NCBI GenBank assembly: GCA_043101635.1
Contig: JBICIE010000276.1
Location: 1-24,865, forward strand
DNA: 24,865 nucleotides
Direction: 5' to 3'
Source: CAYMJK01 sp043101635
GTDB taxonomy: Bacteria > Planctomycetota > Phycisphaerae > Phycisphaerales > UBA1924
The notes under the pieces are model-generated. The model ran no database searches. It was not told the DNA's origin and saw only the letters and a program-made list of their open reading frames with translations. The position numbers and the translations under genes were made by a program. This document shows positions 24,601 through 24,865 of the stretch, piece after piece; within the stretch, counting starts at the first letter, position 1; every line of letters starts with the position of its first letter.

Positions 24601-24865
24601 CATGAAGTCCGATGTCATGATGTCCGAGCTGATGGTGTTGCCCCACTGGCCAAAGCACGGATCCAGAGCTGCGGAGGGCCGGTAGCCGCTCAGACGAAGG
24701 TCCGTGCCATATCGCTGATTGCGTCCGAAGTACTGCGTTGCCGCTTCTCGCACCGGTGCGGTCATAAGGGCAACGCCCGGGGCATCCTCGGTCGGGATGC
24801 TCAGAGGGATCTCTTCATCGCTGTTGGCAATGAGCAGCCAGTCCGCGCACTCGGCAAGGTCCGCG
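18655..24865 (-). CDS. Giant Rhs/YD-repeat toxin with HNH-like nuclease tip (5' end outside window)
   Basis: Polymorphic toxin; the YD-repeat core of such proteins forms a shell around a C-terminal toxin. The frame is open to the window edge with no stop before ATG 24765 (upstream it reads DWLLIANSDEEIPLSIPTED), so at least 2,069 codons are present and the N-terminus is unknown. YD-type repeats run from about residue 230 (counting from 24765) to the core end, with many forms such as FEYDGHGRLI, YDAFGRQVKS and YDASGNLVFDG. The core ends SPRLGRFFQRDPNG, then NPLSWTDPTGLFG. The tip has an acidic linker, a basic region and VIHHRRPLFRGGTNNWRNF ending in ELH; HH at 18757-18762, Asn and downstream His give an HNH nuclease pattern. 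No PAAR or VgrG part is visible here, so the export route is unknown. Confidence 0.93.
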   Translation of the reverse strand, partial: ADLAECADWLLIANSDEEIPLSIPTEDAPGVALMTAPVREAATQYFGRNQRYGTDLRLSGYRPSAALDPCFGQWGNTISSDIMTSDFMAEMVSDFIATADPTNQLAYTADAPAMYWDRRVGMAYRIYRFFKIPAGFIETVAEHDTDGACRRDPYILRSIWAPPHRLLTSTGAGGLDTLLGVGARLGDEVWYAVVDEFASLDDAVIPAGVSQSGMPTLAVDPGPTPVWGRPTGRRVIAYNALGLQLWSRYYEVSDAGFTLADADGYRERFEYDGHGRLIKQGSRGWGAAEADATIDEDVEGLVWVYEYDDPASAFTTGSPAPGTPEPNLTKTPSRVYIQSGWANSSKYLVSQRLYDEHRSDLLRGELTYTVPTDLPFPDTTTFQNTLGGTALGTFTLRTYREDLTGGPDPTDPGDGKVHTQITVRGKAPTSPGSLALYAVEADAYDEEGRLEFRGHGLVDDPAAPGSTAGDIFFIDFFGYNDESELVLEVRDIEYGASYNTNLESKGSDPAWLDTTTVETYNPILPTGWLPAHPEDLTAHEYETERYYGQFGPERTDYPNERSEIITYRKEVQEFEEWRYEGLVWISDGSGGGHWEFRDPGQIKVYMGGTMVSATTAYWGSTQVDPTGFTSYTPVYEVKVDYDPSGRPTAAAVDGSDGQSESVSVGYDQFGLITRQREADGTLTRQVVSHRGQPIKTYRGTQDLHEVWGTAAPGNPMDNMALVETRTWGEGVTNAGELAAVRRFRNPLDDPYDLAVSDDVGYWERYTHDWRMRQFAVTQHDDGAGQDRLRTTVTYLDHAGRPRVVAVYGYEVNPAAVPPDLPVPTMDPGEALPGTLIADLLGAPRAPRRLSETIYDARGNVKEQREYNVADTSGASYLTTETYYDHAGRPLWMRSPGGGVQTFVYDAFGRQVKSSTWAPLSSGDLEVQRTETIYDPDGNAIEVTSYDRIDGTIGSLATESIVTRAHHWYDQTGRVICTADLGTGGGATFQTSGETIERAAVAPVRWTPTTGSWADDSAAAPYTEAKITAYRYDGAGNRTGVYHPDGTWTRHVYDSFGKVILTQENQAASDLSETSITAYEYEHGRMVRIAAVMPGHDATGGVGLVGVEGMMRANWDAADNTLQITEFRYGADAVEVTGGLVDSPPIVSSPRSRNNGWVGSIHFSGDGGQPSATPDLTFTYYVDGKLATRTDRRGVTFTHIYDAQGNRIRTWVSYPYDMDGSGLRTEDLVERIELAYDAVTGELTLATAYSSDEDPQNPGEVMLTVVAQNEFSYDPFGSLLSEAQAYGGPVDGATPTIAYQWDFASGAGAGANRNRLAQMTYPQHADSTFRRVIELAYGDAQNEIDDLLSRITAINDITGATKSLAQYAYTGSGRRVQTTLGVDAGGPASGFASQLDLGRVLGANPGYTKLDRFGRPADHTWTDDAGVAQYGALHGFDKRDNRLYARVTHRDGQQNPAANTRSHLWAYDGLSRLMDASFGALNSTNDGMELSPLARSESWDFDRLGNWTADGLAGSGAAPTLPGYTLTGDIDGTGVDQTTTRTHEVDNFNAIEAEITDLGLGTESAQTFIYDASGNLVFDGEYWYRYDGWGRLCQVFPAGPLTAGDFEDGTGPGGDAAKGRLKDTAPGINPSTSIVHFTYDALGRLIARQAPWPGLPGEIRTEIYKHDGVRRIQETWRDPVTGNGSQGGQNQNGGGGTVTYADTTEREYVHSPGYVDELVCEIDTGGPGDTVWWVLQDANYSVVALVSDGDGSLLRGQVARQYAWSPYGELLRADVFDSAAPMSRLGHQGLFHDRLDAGVTSEPMAAFSSQLVQNRNRTLSPRLGRFFQRDPNGTQASLLEMMTSRGIPPLSAASHESLFGDGVNVYPCLSQNPLSWTDPTGLFGLGSIAMTGMDLALNASDTLEEARQGLLLILNFKEMIEEYSLNQELDADWATDWSLGDFDYSSAGAMEWDGSFDDDGTDLVMAGRRKATGKGRLRGVSRKVYNARRAQFERMRPSLWKKEARLHPERYTEKQLKAMRRGEAPLGSDDLPMVIHHRRPLFRGGTNNWRNFDFMEMTEHWARYKELHFP
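19369..20193 (-). repeat. Direct repeat of the rhs core end (main-gene copy)
   Basis: Partner of 17341-18166. In the main gene it covers GLGTESAQTFIYDASGN through RDPNG, that is, the last part of the YD core just before the variable tip. Confidence 0.95.

Overview
The window is GC-rich, densely coded and contains no rRNA or tRNA that I can see. The gene mix points to a planctomycete, probably of the Phycisphaerae type. It has a Tat-exported Gfo/Idh/MocA oxidoreductase, an exported arylsulfatase, secreted proteins of unknown role, and a giant Rhs/YD-repeat protein whose core ends in the planctomycete-like variant 'RNRTLSPRLGRF.QRDPNG'. The assignment is inferred from protein style only.

Layout. 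1-1457: 3' part of katG on the plus strand, followed by a strong stem-loop. 1625-5390 (minus strand): a chromate transporter and an acetolactate-decarboxylase-like lipoprotein, lying between repeated copies of the 3' tail of a Gfo/Idh/MocA oxidoreductase gene. 5668-7536 (minus): a CNNM-type membrane protein with CBS domains and a SAM methyltransferase. 7726-9216 (plus): a sulfatase with an atypical active-site motif. 9250-13859 (minus): a likely operon of aspartate-type aminotransferase, ATP-dependent PEP carboxykinase and an AbgT-family transporter. The first two genes overlap by ATGA and can link aspartate to oxaloacetate and PEP. 14185-15144 (plus): an exported PepSY-like protein behind an extended -10 promoter and a leader stem-loop. 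15186-15494 (minus): a small two-helix membrane protein.

15777-24865 is the most interesting part: a polymorphic-toxin locus read on the minus strand. A giant rhs gene (open at the window edge, at least 2,069 codons) ends in an HNH-like nuclease tip and is followed by a SUKH/SMI1-type immunity gene. Downstream is an orphan cassette. About 826 bp of the rhs core end is repeated and fused to a different HNH-like nuclease tip, followed by a second SMI1-type immunity gene overlapping it by ATGA. About 40 bp beyond that immunity gene is a third, frameshifted scrap of the same core. The layout core-tip-immunity / core copy-tip-immunity / core scrap reads as successive displacement of Rhs tips. Toxin and immunity segments look visibly more AT-rich than the core, which fits horizontal acquisition.

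Many long open frames on the opposite strands of these genes are shadows produced by GC-rich codon usage and are not annotated.
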